Counted from the first letter of the stretch, positions 42,938 to 52,977 are shown. The stretch: 64,000 bases of DNA from Chelativorans salis (GCF_025336525.1 NZ_JAOCZP010000006.1:62001-126000), one strand, 5' to 3'. Notes: generated by a model from the letters alone, not told the origin. Numbers and translations are program-made.

Positions 42938-43357
42938 CTACAGCCCGATCCGCAACCACGGCCGCGCCAGCGCGACAAAGCGGCGGGCCACCTCCGGCAG
43001 TCTCTCGCCGAAGGCTTCGCGCAGCTTGCCGTGCTCGTCCTCGAGGCCGGTGTTCACGTAACGCTGGAGGGAGACGACCAGGTGCTCCTCGTCGCGCACG
43101 CGCGGCGACCATTCCCCCATGGGCCGCTTGGTACTGGTGCCGTGTGCCGCACTCCACAGCGACCAGGAATACGGCCATCCCAGCTCGTCGGCGATGAAGG
43201 AATGGGCGATCTCGTGCTCCGTCAGCATGCGCCGCTGGTCGCCGCCGTAGCCGGCATACCACGACGCACGGATGTGATCGGGGTCGCCCCAGTGGACATC
43301 CGCCTCGGCCACCGACCCGTCCTCGCGGAAGATCGTCTCCACTCGGCCGGGCCACAC
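42938..43357 (-). CDS. Uncharacterised protein with HExxH motif (possible zinc metallopeptidase)
   Basis: 139 residues from GTG 43357. HEIAH at residues 48-52 is a zincin-type zinc-binding motif (RRMLTEHEIAHSFIADELG). H72, and E91 next to H92, further on are possible third ligands. No signal peptide is seen. Upstream of the GTG the frame stays open for about 33 codons to a TAA and looks coding (QEGFNVELRTAEIGVW), but offers no ATG. The true start may therefore be a rare codon, or the gene's 5' end may be lost. No known family is recognised. Confidence 0.6.
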   Translation of the reverse strand: MWPGRVETIFREDGSVAEADVHWGDPDHIRASWYAGYGGDQRRMLTEHEIAHSFIADELGWPYSWSLWSAAHGTSTKRPMGEWSPRVRDEEHLVVSLQRYVNTGLEDEHGKLREAFGERLPEVARRFVALARPWLRIGL

Positions 43358-43542
43358 GCCGATCTCGGCGGTGCGTAATTCGACGTTGAACCCCTCCTGG
43401 GTCGCCGCCTCGGCGGGAACGGCTTGCGGTGCATGCTGCAGGACGGGAAGCGGCCGCGCACGCGCGCCCGCTTACTGCCGAATCGTGGCATCTACTATTC
43501 GCAAGTTGCTCTGCTTCATCGCTTGGCTTGCCCCTGAATTCC

Positions 43543-44319
43543 TCATTCAGCCGGTGTCTCCTTGGTCATACCAGGTACAAGGCTGGCAAGTTCCATGGGG
43601 AAGGGAAAAACGATGGTGGAGTTCTTCTCGCCCGCCACCACATTAAGCGACGCCAGGTAGCGGAGCTGCATAGCCTGAGGCTGCTTGGAAAGGATTTGTG
43701 CCGCCTCGAGCAGCTTCTGGGCGGCCTGCTGCTCGCCCTCGGCATTGATGATCTTGGCGCGCCGCTCGCGCTCGGCCTCGGCCTGTCGGGCGATGGCGCG
43801 GATCATAGATTCGTTGATGTCGACATGCTTGATTTCGACGTTGGCGACCTTGATGCCCCAAGCGTCGGTCTGCTCATCGAGAATGTCCTGGATGTCGTTG
43901 TTGAGCTTGTCGCGCTCGGCCAGCATCTCGTCGAGGTCGTGCTTGCCGAGCACCGAGCGCAGCGTCGTCTGGGCGAGCTGGCTGGTCGCCATCATGAAAT
44001 CCTCGACCTGGATCGTCGCCTTCTCGGGATCGACGACGCGGAAGTAGATCACCGCGTTGACACGCACCGAAACATTGTCGTGGGAGATGACGTCCTGGCT
44101 CGGCACGTCGAGCACGAGCGTGCGCAGATCAATCCGTACCATCTGCTGGACGAAAGGGATGATCAGGATCAGGCCGGGACCTTTGACCGCAGTGAAGCGG
44201 CCGAGCGTGAAGACAACGCCACGCTCGTATTCCCTTAGGATTTTGATCGCCGAAGCAAGAATGAACAGCAGGATGACGATCAGGACGGCATAGAAGGTGA
44301 AACCGCCGAAAAGATTCAT
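43543..44319 (-). CDS. Slipin/stomatin family protein (SPFH/band 7 domain)
   Basis: 258 residues. One N-terminal membrane helix (residues ~5-25, [21 protein letters not shown]) is followed by the SPFH domain ([47 protein letters not shown]) and a C-terminal coiled coil rich in Ala, Glu and Arg. It assembles into membrane-bound rings. The start overlaps the NfeD-type protease stop by ATGA, the classic slipin-NfeD pairing, in which the protease cuts the slipin C-terminus. Confidence 0.93.
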   Translation of the reverse strand: MNLFGGFTFYAVLIVILLFILASAIKILREYERGVVFTLGRFTAVKGPGLILIIPFVQQMVRIDLRTLVLDVPSQDVISHDNVSVRVNAVIYFRVVDPEKATIQVEDFMMATSQLAQTTLRSVLGKHDLDEMLAERDKLNNDIQDILDEQTDAWGIKVANVEIKHVDINESMIRAIARQAEAERERRAKIINAEGEQQAAQKLLEAAQILSKQPQAMQLRYLASLNVVAGEKNSTIVFPFPMELASLVPGMTKETPAE

Positions 44320-45797
44320 GGTTCTTCTCCTCTCGCGCTCGCGGGCGCCTGCCCGTTAGTGGCAACGACTTCGAGGGTGAGGCCCTTGAGGTCGGTGACG
44401 CGCACCGCATCGCCAACCTGCAACGGCGTGGATGAAACCGCTTTCCAGCGCTCGCCATGGATAAGCACATAGCCCTGTTTTCCGTTCCAGTCCCGCACCT
44501 CGCCGACGGCGCCGATCATCCCTTTCTCGCCGGTAACGACCGCGCGCCTATGCGAACTCCAGGCAAGCCGCATGATGAGAAGCGTCATGCCCAGGCTCGC
44601 CACCGCCACAGCTCCCACCACCTCCCAGGAGAGCCCGAAGCCCGGAACCTCGGTGTCGAACAGGATGGTAGCGCCCAGCACCAACGCCAGCGTGCCGCCG
44701 ATGCCGAGAATGCCGAAGGACGGCGCGAACGCCTCGGCCACGACCAGCGCCATTCCCAGCACCATCAGCGCAGCACCGGCATAGCTGACCGGCAGCACCG
44801 CCAATGCATAAAGCCCGGTGAGGAGGCTGACTGCGCCGACGGTGCCCGGCAGCAGCGCGCCGGGATTAAGGAACTCGAAGATGAGACCGTAAATGCCGAT
44901 CATCATGAGGATAAGCGCAACATTGGGATTGGTGATGACGGAGAGTAGCCGCGTGCGCCAGTTGGGCTCCATCTCCACTACCGACAGCCCGGCCGTCTCC
45001 AGCGTCACGGTCTGCTGGGCCACCTCCACCTCCTGCCCGTCGGCCGCCTCAAGCAGCTCTTGGACGGAGGCGGCGGTGTGATCGATGACCCCCTGCTCGA
45101 GCGCCGCCGATGAGGAAAGACTGGCCGCCCGGCGCACGGCGCGCTCGGCCCAGTCGGCGTTGCGCCCACGCAGTTCGGCCAGCCCGCGGATATAGGCTAC
45201 GGCGTCGTTGATGGCCTTGGCCTCCGATGCGTTCTGCGGCGCCTGGGCCTGCCCGCCGTCCTCCTCCTCCGTCGTCTCGCCGTTCTCTTCCTCCTCCTGC
45301 CCCTGCGGCTCCTCACCGCCGCCGAAGGGCCACCCGCCGCCACCGTCTCCGCCGCCGAGGGCGACAGGCGTGGCGGCGCCGAGATTGGTGCCGGGCGCCA
45401 TGGCGGCAACATGGCTGGCATACATGATATAGGTGCCGGCACTGGCCGCCCGCGCGCCGGAAGGCGCCACGTAACAGGCCACGGGCACCGAGGAGGCAAG
45501 AATGGCGCGGATGATGTCGCGCATGGAGGTGTCAAGTCCGCCGGGCGTATCCATCTGCAGGATCACCAGCCCGGCGTCGCGATCCGCCGCCTCTTGGAGG
45601 CCGCGCTGCACATAGTCCGCCGTTGCCGGGCTGACCGCGCCGTCAAGCCGCAGCAACAGCGCCACACCGCCTTCCTGCGAAGACAGCGGGAGCGCGAGAC
45701 CGAAAAGGCCGGCCATGACGAGAAGCAGCGAGGCGAGCGAGCGCACCCGGCGACGCAAGCCGCAAATGAGCCGCGCAATTTGCCGTTGAGCCGTCAT
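44316..45797 (-). CDS. NfeD-family membrane serine protease (ClpP class, long form)
   Basis: 493 residues from ATG 45797. Signal or anchor ~21-38; ClpP-like protease domain ~45-225 with serine S119 in [11 protein letters not shown] and lysine K194 in [10 protein letters not shown], equivalent to the Ser-Lys dyad of the Pyrococcus PH1510 protease. Then four or five helices and a C-terminal NfeD OB-fold ([26 protein letters not shown]). Residues ~147-191 are an insert of Gly, Glu and Gln not seen in short relatives. The open frame continues upstream into a broken yihY gene; those residues are not considered part of the protein. Confidence 0.88.
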   Translation of the reverse strand: MTAQRQIARLICGLRRRVRSLASLLLVMAGLFGLALPLSSQEGGVALLLRLDGAVSPATADYVQRGLQEAADRDAGLVILQMDTPGGLDTSMRDIIRAILASSVPVACYVAPSGARAASAGTYIMYASHVAAMAPGTNLGAATPVALGGGDGGGGWPFGGGEEPQGQEEEENGETTEEEDGGQAQAPQNASEAKAINDAVAYIRGLAELRGRNADWAERAVRRAASLSSSAALEQGVIDHTAASVQELLEAADGQEVEVAQQTVTLETAGLSVVEMEPNWRTRLLSVITNPNVALILMMIGIYGLIFEFLNPGALLPGTVGAVSLLTGLYALAVLPVSYAGAALMVLGMALVVAEAFAPSFGILGIGGTLALVLGATILFDTEVPGFGLSWEVVGAVAVASLGMTLLIMRLAWSSHRRAVVTGEKGMIGAVGEVRDWNGKQGYVLIHGERWKAVSSTPLQVGDAVRVTDLKGLTLEVVATNGQAPASARGEEP

Positions 45798-45849
45798 GCG
45801 AAACGCATATAGGCCACAAACGCGGAACGGACAGGAGAGGACAAAGCAG

Positions 45850-46262
45850 CCGGCACCCCAGGTGAGCCAGGGCAACTGAGGTTGGTCGCGGCTGGGGCCG
45901 TAGCGATAGATCAACATGATCCCTGCAGTTACCGCAACGTATATTGCCGGCCAACGGACGAAGCGCAGCAAACTCTCGAGCCACCCATCCAGACTGAGAA
46001 ATGCCACTATAGCCTGAACAATGCCCAACGCGACCAGGAACGCTGTGCCAATCACAATGACCCCCATGGTGAAAGCAAGCGTCACGAGGTTCAGCCGTAC
46101 AAAGCCGCGCTTTTCGGTTTTGTCGTAGGCCACATCATCGCTTCGAACAATGCCTTCATGCCATTGTTGGCGCTCCAGAGCGCGACCAAGAGCCCGAGAA
46201 TGAAACCAAAGGTTAAGGCACTCGCATCTTGGGCGGCGAGGCTTTCTAGCTGTGCCTGATGA
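45850..46262 (-). pseudogene. Remnant of yihY/BrkB-family membrane protein gene
   Basis: Read on the minus strand, 46262 to ~46140 gives QLESLAAQDASALTFGFILG and LLVALWSANNGMKALFEAM. After a one-base shift, 46133 onward gives AYDKTEKRGFVRLNLVTLAF and ends near YRYGPSR...LTWGAG. Both halves match consecutive parts of the YihY/BrkB family. The missing base (ATGAT for ATGAAT) causes the shift. The N-terminal third and the C-terminus are absent, and the frame then runs without a stop into the NfeD gene. Confidence 0.75.
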
Positions 46263-46374
46263 GATCGAGGCCGGCAGATGGCATTAAGTTCCCGAGAAAG
46301 GCGATGTGTTCAACGATTGTTCTCGGGTCGGCTATTAAGCTTCAGTCCCGAGCGGCCGGCAAACCGTCACCATG

Positions 46375-46560
46375 CAGCACTTCTCCCCGGCCATGCACGC
46401 GTTTGCGGGCGATGACCGGCCAGATGCAGGGTCTCGGCATCGCGCAGCGGCCGAATGGCCGGCTTGGTGGCCTCGGCGAAGCGGGCGATCACGGCCGCAT
46501 CGATCAGATCGGCCTTGGCTCACAGACCGAGGGAGCGCGCAAAGGCGCGGGCGGCGTGTC
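46375..46560 (-). mobile_element. IS110-family transposase remnant
   Basis: The minus strand encodes ARAFARSLGL, a stop codon, then AKADLIDAAVIARFAEATKP and AIRPLRDAE, a good match to the DEDD-domain stretch of IS110 transposases (FARxxGxLAKTDxIDAxVIARFAE). A frameshift follows before VIARKRVH. Only about 60 codons remain. It lies between the ABC ATPase end and the broken yihY, and may mark the rearrangement that removed the start of yihY. Confidence 0.65.
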
Positions 46561-46565
46561 GGCCC

Positions 46566-47579
46566 TCACGCAATCGCCTTCCCGTCATCGTCGAACCGAT
46601 AGATCCGCTCCGGCTGCGGCGTGGCGTAGAGCACGTCGTCCGTGCCGAAGCGGTGCTCGCCGAATAGGCGAACCGTGAGGAAGCCCGCCTGCTCGGTATC
46701 CAAATAGAGGATCGTGTCGGCGCCCAGATGCTCGGCGTGGAGCACGGTGCCCTTCCAGCGGCCTTCCTGCGCGTCGACCGTGATGTGCTCCGGGCGGATT
46801 CCGACGGTGCTCGCGCCGCCATCACGCAGCGTTGCAGCGGGGATGAAGTTCATCTTGGGCGAGCCGATAAAGCCGGCGACGAACAGGTTGGCCGGCCGGT
46901 TGTAGAGCTCCATCGGCGTGCCCACCTGCTCAATCCTGCCTTCGTTCAGGATGGCGATCCGGTCGGCTAGCGTCATCGCCTCCACCTGGTCGTGGGTGAC
47001 GTAGATCATGGTGGCGGATAGCTCGCGGTGGAGCTTGGCGATTTCCAGCCGCGTGTTGACGCGCAGCGCGGCGTCGAGGTTCGACAGCGGCTCGTCGAAG
47101 AGGAAGAGCTTGGGGCTGCGCACGATGGCCCGGCCGATCGCCACGCGCTGGCGCTGGCCGCCGGAAAGCTCTGCCGGGCGGCGGTCCAGATACTTGTCGA
47201 GGCCGAGCATCTTCGAGGCCACGGCAACGCGTTCTCCGATCTCCGCCTTCGGCCGGCCGGCCTGCTTCAGGCCCAGGCCCATATTGTCGCGCACGTTCAG
47301 ATGCGGATAGAGCGCGTAGCTCTGGAAGACCATGGCGATGCCGCGCTTGGCGGGCGGCACGTGATCCACCGCCTCGCCGTCGATCAGCACATTGCCGGAG
47401 GTGGCGTCCTCCAGCCCGGCGATGACGCGGAGCAGCGTGGACTTGCCGCAGCCCGACGGGCCGACGAAGATGACGAACTCGCCGTCCTTCACCTCCAGGT
47501 CGATGCCTTTCAGCACCTCCACCTTGCCGAAGGACTTGCGGATGTTTTCTAGCCTCAGCGAACCCACAGAGCGCCTCAC
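46566..47579 (-). CDS. ABC importer ATP-binding protein (UgpC/MalK-like)
   Basis: 337 residues. Walker [10 protein letters not shown] at 40-48, signature [14 protein letters not shown], Walker [17 protein letters not shown], and a C-terminal OB-fold regulatory domain ([11 protein letters not shown]). GTG at 47579 overlaps the oxidoreductase stop (GTGA); a second GTG lies at 47567. Last gene of a five-gene sugar ABC operon. Unlike the operon at 25988-31648, one ATPase serves as a homodimer. Confidence 0.94.
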   Translation of the reverse strand: MRRSVGSLRLENIRKSFGKVEVLKGIDLEVKDGEFVIFVGPSGCGKSTLLRVIAGLEDATSGNVLIDGEAVDHVPPAKRGIAMVFQSYALYPHLNVRDNMGLGLKQAGRPKAEIGERVAVASKMLGLDKYLDRRPAELSGGQRQRVAIGRAIVRSPKLFLFDEPLSNLDAALRVNTRLEIAKLHRELSATMIYVTHDQVEAMTLADRIAILNEGRIEQVGTPMELYNRPANLFVAGFIGSPKMNFIPAATLRDGGASTVGIRPEHITVDAQEGRWKGTVLHAEHLGADTILYLDTEQAGFLTVRLFGEHRFGTDDVLYATPQPERIYRFDDDGKAIA

Positions 47580-48643
47580 AGTCTGACCGCGCGTCCGGTG
47601 CGCACGCTTTCATCGGCGGCGAGGCAGACTTTGAGCGACTGCACCGCGTCCTCCATATGTCGGGAAAGGTCGAGATCCTCGCGCACCGCCTTCAGGAGAA
47701 ACGCCTGCTCGCGCTCGCACAGCTCCTGATGTCCCGGCTCCCCCTCCATGCGCAATATCTCGTCGGGCGCAGCGAAGTGGCCCTCCGGCCCGCGCGCAGC
47801 CTTGTGGATGCGAATGGTGGCGGTCTTGGTATGCGTGTCGATATCGTCGGACTTCGCGCCCTCGTCCATAATGATGGAGACGCTGCCCTTGGGTGACATG
47901 ATGTCTTTGACGAAGAAGGCGGTCTCCGAGATCATCGGCCCCCAGCCCGCCTCGTACCAGCCGACCGAGCCATCCTCGAACAGCACCTGCAGGTGCCCGT
48001 AATTGTACATGCCGGGCTTGATCTCGTTCGACAGGCGGAGGCCCATGCCACGCACCTCGACGGGCCGCGCATCGGTGATCTGGCACATCACGTCCACATA
48101 GTGCACGCCGCAATCGACGATGGGGGAGGTGGTCTGCATGAGCTCTCTGTGCGTCTCCCAGGTCGGGCCGCTCGACTGCTGGTTCAGGTTCATGCGGAAG
48201 ACGAAAGGCCCGCCCAGGGCCCGCGCCTCGGCGATGAGGCGCTGCCAGGAAGGATGGTGGCGCAGGATATAGCCGATGACGAGCTTGCGCCCGTTCGCCT
48301 TGGCCGCCGCCACCACGCGCTCGGCATCCCTCACCGTCGTCGCCAGCGGCTTTTCCACGAAGACGTGGCAGCCGACCTCCAGCGCCATCACCGCGAAGTC
48401 GGCATGGCTGTCGGAATAGGTGTTGATGGAGGCGACGTCCGGCCGCTCGCGCTTCAACGCCTCCTCGAAGGAGGGCTCCATTGCGTAGCCGGCAAGCTCT
48501 CCCTCCAGATTAACCGAAGAACGGTTAACCAGAGCCGCTATCTCGAATCCGGGGTTGCGGTGATAGGCGAGGGCATGGCTGCGGCCCATATTGCCGAGGC
48601 CAGCGACGACGACGCGCAGCGGGTCATTCCGCGTTTCGCTCAT
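47576..48643 (-). CDS. Gfo/Idh/MocA-family NAD(P)-dependent oxidoreductase
   Basis: 355 residues from ATG 48643, overlapping the permease stop (ATGA). N-terminal Rossmann motif [18 protein letters not shown], then the family EKPLATT motif ([13 protein letters not shown]; the Lys contacts substrate) and the downstream [14 protein letters not shown] with the catalytic His region. Such enzymes oxidise a sugar or inositol-type hydroxyl. Lying within the ABC operon, it probably acts on the sugar the importer brings in. Confidence 0.92.
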   Translation of the reverse strand: MSETRNDPLRVVVAGLGNMGRSHALAYHRNPGFEIAALVNRSSVNLEGELAGYAMEPSFEEALKRERPDVASINTYSDSHADFAVMALEVGCHVFVEKPLATTVRDAERVVAAAKANGRKLVIGYILRHHPSWQRLIAEARALGGPFVFRMNLNQQSSGPTWETHRELMQTTSPIVDCGVHYVDVMCQITDARPVEVRGMGLRLSNEIKPGMYNYGHLQVLFEDGSVGWYEAGWGPMISETAFFVKDIMSPKGSVSIIMDEGAKSDDIDTHTKTATIRIHKAARGPEGHFAAPDEILRMEGEPGHQELCEREQAFLLKAVREDLDLSRHMEDAVQSLKVCLAADESVRTGRAVRL

Positions 48644-49479
48644 TTGACGGCTCCTGATGTGATCCCGCGGATGAGCTGGCGGGAGAAGATCAGATAGAGG
48701 ATGAGGACGGGCAGGATCGCCAGCGAAAGCGCGGCAAGCACCGCGTTCCAGTTGGTGACGAACTGCCCGATGAAGACCTGTGCGCCGAGCGTGATGGTCT
48801 TGGTGGATTCGGCCGGCGCCAGGATCAAGGGGAACCACAGGTCGTTCCAGATCGGGATCATGGTGAAGACGGCGACCGTCGCCATGGCCGGACGCACCAG
48901 CGGCAGGACGAGGCGGAAGAAGATCCTGTATTCCGACAGCCCGTCCATGCGGCCTGCATTCTTGAGATCGTCGGAGACCTGCTTCATGAATTCCGACAGG
49001 ATGAAGATGGCGAGCGGCAGCCCCTGTGCGGTGTAAACGAGGATGAGCGCCGTCAGCGTGTTGACGAGGCCTCCCGCCACCATCATCTGCAGGATCGCCA
49101 CCGTGCCGAGGCGGATCGGGATCATGATGCCGAGCGCCAGGTAGAGCGCCATCAGCGGGTTGCCGCGGAAGCGGTATTCGGCCAGCGCAAAGGCCGCCAT
49201 CGCGCCGAACAGAAGCACCCCGGTGATCGACATCACCGTGACGATCAGGCTGTTCTGAAAGTAGAGCAGGAAGTCGCCCTGCGCGAGCACGGTATCATAG
49301 CCGATCAGGCTGAAAGATTCCGCATTGGGCAAGGAGAGGGGTGAGCGGAAGATTGCCCTGCGTTCCTTGAACGAGTTGATGATGATGACGAGCACGGGAA
49401 AGAGGGCGACCACCGTGTAGGTGATCAGGATCGCGTGTGCCGCCGCGCTTCGCACTGGGGAGGTGCGGGCCTTGCTCAT
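48640..49479 (-). CDS. Carbohydrate ABC transporter permease (MalG-like)
   Basis: 279 residues, six helices. EAA loop at ~180-205 (DDLKNAGRMDGLSEYRIFFRLVLPLVRP). ATG 49479 has GAGG five bases upstream; an adjacent GTG at 49482 is in frame. It starts eight bases after the partner permease stop and overlaps the oxidoreductase start. Confidence 0.93.
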   Translation of the reverse strand: MSKARTSPVRSAAAHAILITYTVVALFPVLVIIINSFKERRAIFRSPLSLPNAESFSLIGYDTVLAQGDFLLYFQNSLIVTVMSITGVLLFGAMAAFALAEYRFRGNPLMALYLALGIMIPIRLGTVAILQMMVAGGLVNTLTALILVYTAQGLPLAIFILSEFMKQVSDDLKNAGRMDGLSEYRIFFRLVLPLVRPAMATVAVFTMIPIWNDLWFPLILAPAESTKTITLGAQVFIGQFVTNWNAVLAALSLAILPVLILYLIFSRQLIRGITSGAVK

Positions 49480-49486
49480 CACCGCC

Positions 49487-50416
49487 TCAAAACTGGTAGC
49501 GGCGCAGCCGCGTCTGGATGACGAAGAGGTATAAGCACACGCCGATCAGGATGATGAAGAACATCATCGAGGCGATGGTCGCGCCCATATTCGGGTCGCC
49601 CGTCTGGAGCTGGAAGCCGAAGAAGGTGCGGTAGAGGAAGGTGCCGAGGATGTCGGTCGAGAAGTTCGGCCCGGCGAGTGCGCCCTGGGTGGTGTAGATC
49701 AGGTCGAAGGCGTTGAAGTTGCCGACGAAAGTCAGCACGGAGATGATGCCGATCGAGGGCAGGATGAGCGGCAGCTTGATCTTCCAGAACTGCCCCATGC
49801 CGGTGATGCCGTCGCATTCGGCCGCCTCCAGGATCTCGTCGGGAATGGCCAGCAGCGCGGCATAGATCAGCATCATGGGAATGCCGACGAACTGCCAGAC
49901 GGAGATGAGGCCGAGCGTCGTCAGCGCATATTCCTCCTTGCCGAGCCAGGGCGCGAAGAGGCCTTTCAGCCCGACAAGGTCGAGCAGGCCGGGCGCCACG
50001 CCCCATATCGGGCTCAAAAGCAATTTCCAGACGAAGCCGACGATGACGAAGGAGAGGATCGTCGGCACGAAGATGGCGGTGCGGTAAAAGCCACGCAGCC
50101 GCAGGCGCGGGCTTGAAAGGAGCGCGGCCAGAAGCACGCCGATCGGGTTCTGCACCAGCATGTGGATGATGAAGAACCAGGTGTTGTTCCACAGCGCGTT
50201 CCAGAAGCTCGCCGACCAGCGCGGGTCGCCCAGAAGCGTGCGGAAATTATCGAGGCCGACGAAGGCCTGGCCTACAAGCGAGGGGCGGAAGAGGGAGAAC
50301 TGCAGGGTGCCGAACAGCGGCAGGATCATCACCGTCGTGTAGACGAACACGGCCGGCGCCAGAAAAACGGCGATGTGCCAGCGGATCGGCTTCTTCCTGC
50401 TGCTTGCGAATTCCAT
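49487..50416 (-). CDS. Sugar ABC transporter permease (MalF-like)
   Basis: 309 residues, six helices; helix 1 at ~16-36 (VFLAPAVFVYTTVMILPLFG). EAA loop DEILEAAECDGITGMGQFWKIKLPLILP near residue 210. The C-terminus ends FVIQTRLRRYQF. Forms the channel with the MalG-like subunit; the binding protein lies upstream across a 259-base gap containing strong hairpins. Confidence 0.94.
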   Translation of the reverse strand: MEFASSRKKPIRWHIAVFLAPAVFVYTTVMILPLFGTLQFSLFRPSLVGQAFVGLDNFRTLLGDPRWSASFWNALWNNTWFFIIHMLVQNPIGVLLAALLSSPRLRLRGFYRTAIFVPTILSFVIVGFVWKLLLSPIWGVAPGLLDLVGLKGLFAPWLGKEEYALTTLGLISVWQFVGIPMMLIYAALLAIPDEILEAAECDGITGMGQFWKIKLPLILPSIGIISVLTFVGNFNAFDLIYTTQGALAGPNFSTDILGTFLYRTFFGFQLQTGDPNMGATIASMMFFIILIGVCLYLFVIQTRLRRYQF

Positions 50417-50632
50417 GAACCCCTCTGCCGTTTAGGGCCGGCGCTTTCGTCGCGGCTGGCGTTTCCTCGCCCCCGAGAGGCGGCCCGCGAAGCGGGTCGG
50501 TGAGGGGGTAAGCGGCGGTGCACTTTCCTCATGCACGGACTTCGGACCGAGAGGGCGCCCGCCGGGGTGAGGCTTGTGCGGTGCTTCCCGCCGAGCCCGG
50601 TCCCCTCACCGTCTCGGCCTTCGGTCGATCCA

Positions 50633-50660
50633 CCTCTCCCCCATCTTCATGGGGGAGAGG
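50633..50660. repeat. Perfect 12-bp hairpin in a repeat-rich gap after the ABC binding protein
   Basis: Arms CCTCTCCCCCAT and ATGGGGGAGAGG around the tetraloop CTTC, 15 bases past the binding-protein stop (50676). The surrounding gap 50417-50675 also contains further GC-rich partial palindromes (CCGAGAGGCGGCC... and CTCGGCCTTCGGTC...), of a type dispersed in rhizobial intergenic DNA. In the transcript it would protect the 3' end of the binding-protein message. Confidence 0.6.
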
Positions 50661-50675
50661 AACTCGGGCGCCAGC

Positions 50676-51941
50676 TTACTTCTGCTGCGGCTCGTACCAG
50701 CTCTCGAGCCCCTCCTGGAGGCGCTGGGCGGCCTCCTCGGGCGTCTCTGTGCCGTTGATCACATTGGCGGAGGCGACCCAGGTTTCGTTCTCGAGATTGG
50801 GCGTGCCGCGCGACAGGATCTGGTAGGTCGAGCGGATCGTGCTCTCGCACTGCCCACGCCAGGAGACGAACTCCTTGGCCAGCGGGTCCTCCATCTCCAC
50901 GGGCGTGGAGGAGAGGCTGAAGAAGCCGGGCAGGGCGTTGGCGTAGATCTTGGCGAATTCGGGCGAAGCCACCCAGGACAAGAACGTCTTGGCGGCTTCG
51001 GCATTGGGGCTCGCCGCGTTGAGGCCAATGGCGATGTCCGTATGGTCGGAGATGTAGCAGGTGTCGCCCTCTGCCTTCACCGGCGGCGGGAAGGCGCCCA
51101 TTTCAAAATCGGCCTGCTCGTTAAACACGGAGATTTCCCAGGAGCCGGCCGGATAGATGGCGGCGCGGCCGAGCGTGAAGAGGTTCTGGCTGTCGGGGTA
51201 GGACTGCGCCTCGAAGCCATCGCCCAGATAGTCGCTCCAGCGCGCGAGCGTCTCGTAAGGCTCGACCCATTGCGGGTCGGTCAGCTTCTGCTCGCCCTGG
51301 ATCAGTGCCAGCCGGCCTTCCTCGCCCTTCCAGTAGTTCGGGCCGATGTTCTGGTAGCCCATGGTGGCGGCTTCCCACAGGTCCTTGGTGCCCATCGCCA
51401 TGGGGATGTAGGTGCCGTCCTCCTTGATCTTGTCGAGCACGGCGAAGAACTCCTCCTCCGTCTGCGGCACTTCCAGCCCCAGTTCCTCGAAGGCGTCCTT
51501 GTTGTAGATGAAGCCGTGGATCACCGAGGCCATGGGCACGCAGAAGGTGGCCGAGCCGTCGTCGGTCTGCCAGGCGGACTTGGCGACGTCCGAGAAGTTC
51601 TCCATGCCGGGCAAGTCGGAAAGATCGGCAAGCTGACCCTTGTTGAAGAGCTCCAGCGAGGCGTCGAACGGGCGGCAGGTGATGAGGTCGCCGGCCGATC
51701 CCGCGTCCAGCTTGGCATTCAGCGCGGCGTTGTACTCGGTCGGTGCCGAGGGCGAGAAGACGACATTGATGCCCGGATTGGCCTCCTCGAAAGCAGGGAT
51801 GAGCTGTTCCTGCCAGATGGCCAGATCGTCGTTGCGCCAGCTCTCGATGGTCAGCGTCACGTCCTGCGCCGAGGCGACGGCGACTGAGCCGACGAGTACC
51901 GTCGAGCCCATCAGCAGCGTGGTCAAAGATGCAAACTTCAT
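50676..51941 (-). CDS. Extracellular solute-binding protein of sugar ABC importer
   Basis: 421 residues from ATG 51941, with AGGGAG upstream. Signal peptide ~1-25 (LLMGSTVLVGSVAVASAQD). Family 1 sugar-binding fold: the mature start DVTLTIESWRNDDLAIWQEQLIPAFEEANPGI and the C-terminal lobe with AASPNAEAAKTFLSWVASPEFAKIYA. First gene of the operon binding protein - permease - permease - oxidoreductase - ATPase. Substrate unknown. The upstream gap (51942-52977) is decayed mobile DNA, so the promoter may have been affected by rearrangement. Confidence 0.93.
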   Translation of the reverse strand: MKFASLTTLLMGSTVLVGSVAVASAQDVTLTIESWRNDDLAIWQEQLIPAFEEANPGINVVFSPSAPTEYNAALNAKLDAGSAGDLITCRPFDASLELFNKGQLADLSDLPGMENFSDVAKSAWQTDDGSATFCVPMASVIHGFIYNKDAFEELGLEVPQTEEEFFAVLDKIKEDGTYIPMAMGTKDLWEAATMGYQNIGPNYWKGEEGRLALIQGEQKLTDPQWVEPYETLARWSDYLGDGFEAQSYPDSQNLFTLGRAAIYPAGSWEISVFNEQADFEMGAFPPPVKAEGDTCYISDHTDIAIGLNAASPNAEAAKTFLSWVASPEFAKIYANALPGFFSLSSTPVEMEDPLAKEFVSWRGQCESTIRSTYQILSRGTPNLENETWVASANVINGTETPEEAAQRLQEGLESWYEPQQK

Positions 51942-52569
51942 GTGTGTCTCCCTCGGCGCGCTCGACGCCTTGTTCCCGTCATTCATTTTTCTGGGCCGCA
52001 GTCGGCCGTGTCATGGCGATCATAGACCCGGCGCCGGCTGTTCAACAACGATGGCGGTGACGCCCACACGGAACGCCAGCCCTCGAGTATGAGAAGGTTG
52101 TGTGCCGTGTCGAACGTGGTCCGCCTTGTTGTCCATCCCGCCGGAAATGCCAACCTGCCACCAGACCAGTCTATGTTAAGAATATTCCTGACGCGTTTTC
52201 CAGTGGAGATAATCTTTTCCTCCAGTTGGCGCGGGGGCGGGAAAGACGATGATCGCGATCCCGCATCAGCACGCCGATAGTGTCGAAGCGTTTTTCCTCG
52301 ATCGGATCGGCGTGCCGCTTGCCGATCAGATGATTGCCGAATTCGGGTCGGGTGAGGGCTGGCAGCGCGCCAACACCATCGAGTGGATGATGAGACTAGC
52401 AGAATCGGTAAACCCGAGCGCAAATTGCTGTTTGAAGGCCAGATCTACCCGCCTCTCTTTCCTCACAGAGGGAGCGGCGGCTGCCGGCGAACTCGCCTAT
52501 CTGCCGATCCTCGTGGACTGCGACGACGACAGCCGATGGAAGCGTCTGGCGATCGCTCGCGAACAGCCT
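51942..52569. other. Unassigned gap, probably decayed DNA
   Basis: About 630 bases without a supported gene. A short plus-strand frame begins after a GGCGGGAAAGACG stretch near 52248 (MIAIPHQHADSVEAFFLDRIG), and minus-strand frames are also open, but none matches a family or keeps one consistent frame. The part near 52165-52180 (TTAAGAATATTC) is AT-rich and may be the ABC operon promoter. Together with the integrase remnant to its right, the stretch looks like an old insertion site. Confidence 0.4.
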
Positions 52570-52790
52570 GAACTCGTGAACCGTGCGCACCGTCCGGGTC
52601 GCGACCTTCGCGTAAAGGGCGGTGTTGTCGAGCTGGCGTTCCCGAGCAGGACCTGGACGACCCGGATGTCGGTGCCGTCCTCCAGGAGGTGGGTGGCGAA
52701 GCTGTGGCGCAGCGTGTGCGGCCCGCCCCGCTTGGCGATGTCGGCGGCCTGTGCCGCCTCGACCGAAATATTGGTCCATGGCTGTCCTCC
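52570..52790 (-). pseudogene. Remnant of a tyrosine recombinase/integrase (C-terminal catalytic part)
   Basis: The minus strand gives [20 protein letters not shown] and [20 protein letters not shown] followed by QVLLGNAS, then a one-base deletion (GCCAGCTC for GCCAAGCTC), and in the next frame [18 protein letters not shown]. These are the HxxR box and downstream segment of XerC/D-like integrases of the type found with IS91-related elements. The catalytic tyrosine (ALY) survives but in the shifted frame, and the N-terminal domain is gone. Confidence 0.75.
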
Positions 52791-52977
52791 GTTCGATGCC
52801 TGGGCCCAGTGTCAATCGTGAGCCCGTTCTTCATCCTATCGGCGGACAGCCAGCCGGCTAGATGTTCGAACATCGCCGCCACAACTTAGGTGGCTACCGC
52901 TCCTGCGATTACGTCATGTTCGTTCCCCGGCCCGCTGCTGGCAAGCAGCGCCCTAGAACGGAACGGCGATCCGCGCC

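Noticed and set aside
52248-52440. Possible short plus-strand gene MIAIPHQHADSVEAFF...
   Set aside because: No recognisable family and it lies in decayed DNA; kept only as an unassigned stretch.
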